Assembly: GCA_937902695.1 (NCBI GenBank) | Contig: CALFNI010000268.1 | Coordinates: forward strand, 1 to 6,467 | Source of the DNA: an uncultured Rhodanobacteraceae bacterium | GTDB taxonomy: Bacteria > Pseudomonadota > Gammaproteobacteria > Xanthomonadales > Rhodanobacteraceae | DNA: 6,467 nucleotides | Direction of reading: 5' to 3' | In this document: piece by piece, positions 5,803 to 6,467 of the stretch | Layout of the letters: every line of letters starts with the position of its first letter | How positions within the stretch are numbered: the first letter of the stretch is position 1 | Notes under the pieces: model-generated | The model's input: only the letters and a program-made list of their open reading frames with translations | Databases searched by the model: none | Told to the model about the DNA's origin: nothing | Made by a program: the position numbers and the translations under genes

Positions 5803-6419
5803 CTGGCGTCCATGGGCGTTTCGCCGCCGAGCATCGCGTCGATGATCGTCGCGAGGCGCGTTTCGAGCGTCGCGTCGACCTGCGAGGTGTCGGCCATCAC
5901 GCGGCAGCCGCCGCGCGTCAGGCTCGCGTCCTCGACGATGTCCCAGGCGTGACCGCTCGTGCCGGGCGCGAGATGCTCGCGCACGAGCGCGGCGTCGTCG
6001 GGCGCGAGCAGCAGCTTGACGTTGCGCGCATAGGCCGGCAGCGCGGTGAGCGCATCGCGCACGGCAGTGAGGATCCGCTCGGGCGCTACGCTGAGCTCGT
6101 GGCGCACGATGCGCGTCGCCGCCGTCGTCGCGAGCAGCACGAGCTCGCTCTCGACGGCGGCGTCGAGGTTCGCGAACGGCGCCGCGAGCGCGGCGACGAT
6201 CGACTGGATGCGAGTGACTTGCGCCGCGACTTCGGTGCGCGCGGCGGCGCGGCCTTCGGCGAGACCGGCTGCGTAGCCGTCTTCGCGGGCGCGCTGCTCG
6301 ACGTCTTCGAGCTGGCGCAGCGTGCGCAGGTTCGGTGGCGGCGCCTTCGAGCTGGCGCCGACGTCGGGAAGCTCCCAGCGGCGGGCTTCGGTGGCGTCTT
6401 CGCGGGCGAGGACGGTCAT
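5799..6419 (-). CDS. fliH: FliH, negative regulator and docking subunit of the flagellar export ATPase
   Basis: FliH forms a dimer that binds the FliI N-terminus, inhibits its ATPase and anchors it to FliN in the C-ring and to FlhA. The 206-residue product shows the expected features: a short N-terminus with a Trp (RRWELPD, Trp15), the kind of residue that in Salmonella FliH contacts FlhA and FliN; a helical stretch with the typical GxxxGxxxG repeat (Gly48, Gly52, Gly56 in [13 protein letters not shown]); a long helix to about 110; and a C-terminal domain similar to the V/F-type ATPase delta/E subunits, with the GGCRV motif (170-174) after VEDASLTR and a final [12 protein letters not shown] helix. 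The ATG at 6419 is the only good start; upstream in the same frame there is no ATG or GTG. Only a weak G-rich Shine-Dalgarno precedes it, so coupling to the upstream gene is likely. It overlaps fliI by 4 nt. Confidence 0.94.
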   Translation of the reverse strand: MTVLAREDATEARRWELPDVGASSKAPPPNLRTLRQLEDVEQRAREDGYAAGLAEGRAAARTEVAAQVTRIQSIVAALAAPFANLDAAVESELVLLATTAATRIVRHELSVAPERILTAVRDALTALPAYARNVKLLLAPDDAALVREHLAPGTSGHAWDIVEDASLTRGGCRVMADTSQVDATLETRLATIIDAMLGGETPMDAR

Positions 6420-6434
6420 TGGCCGCCCCCCATA

Positions 6435-6465
6435 GTCGTCCCCGCGAAAGCGGGGACCCAGTGCC
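6435..6465. repeat. Palindromic repeat unit upstream of fliH
   Basis: A unit of the same family as those at 2103-2242: GTCGTCCCCGCG, then a perfect 8-bp stem GTCCCCGC/GCGGGGAC (6438-6445 with 6450-6457) closed by a GAAA loop on the plus strand, followed by CCAGTGCC. It begins 15 bp upstream of the fliH ATG. It either fills the fliG-fliH junction or forms the end of the upstream coding sequence. Confidence 0.8.
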
Positions 6466-6467
6466 TT

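Noticed and set aside
3817..5952. A 711-codon open frame on the plus strand, and other long plus-strand frames such as 38-1156 and 2405-3319
   Set aside because: They lie antisense to well-identified flagellar genes, give Arg/Ala-rich products without any recognisable domain, and are expected in very GC-rich DNA, where stop codons are rare on the opposite strand.
6305..6358. A 14-nt direct repeat, CTTCGAGCTGGCGC, at 6305-6318 and 6345-6358 in fliH
   Set aside because: The copies are 40 bp apart and read in different frames, with no extended homology; in GC-rich coding DNA this is plausibly chance.

Overview
This window is a compact run of seven flagellar export, switch and hook-length genes, all on the minus strand. 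In transcription order (right to left) they are fliH, fliI, fliJ, fliK, fliL, fliM and the first 100 codons of fliN. The sequence is very GC-rich. Gene order fliHIJKLMN in one stretch, a sigma-54 promoter before fliL, and short palindromes of the GTC(A/G)TNCCCGCGAAAGCGGG type together suggest a gammaproteobacterium with FleQ/RpoN-type flagellar control. The best guess is the Xanthomonadales/Lysobacterales; this placement is an inference and cannot be proven from this window alone.

Layout: 6420-6467 is the junction upstream of fliH and holds one palindromic repeat unit; fliG is expected just outside the window. fliH (6419-5799), fliI (5802-4429), fliJ (4412-3948) and fliK (3948-2236) are packed with overlaps or a 16-nt gap, as expected for the downstream part of a fliEFGHIJK-type operon. 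A 322-nt intergenic region (1914-2235) follows. Its fliK-proximal third holds three palindromic repeat units. Its fliL-proximal part holds a near-perfect sigma-54 promoter (-24 TGGCAC, -12 TTGC) about 38 nt before the fliL start, with candidate operator-like inverted repeats upstream. fliL (1913-1368), fliM (1362-316) and fliN (301 to beyond position 1) then form the start of a second transcription unit, which in relatives continues into fliOPQR.

How the genes work together: FliH, FliI and FliJ form the cytoplasmic ATPase complex that feeds substrates to the flagellar type III export gate. FliK is exported and measures hook length. FliL is an inner-membrane protein that supports the stators. 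FliM and FliN build the C-ring that switches rotation on CheY-P binding. The window is therefore mostly a conventional flagellar locus. The less ordinary parts are the structured fliK-fliL intergenic region, a repeat unit wedged against the fliH start, a one-residue insertion in a conserved FliI loop that coincides with a perfect DNA palindrome, and a low-GC3 island inside fliK. I found no undescribed system, tRNA, CRISPR array or transposase.
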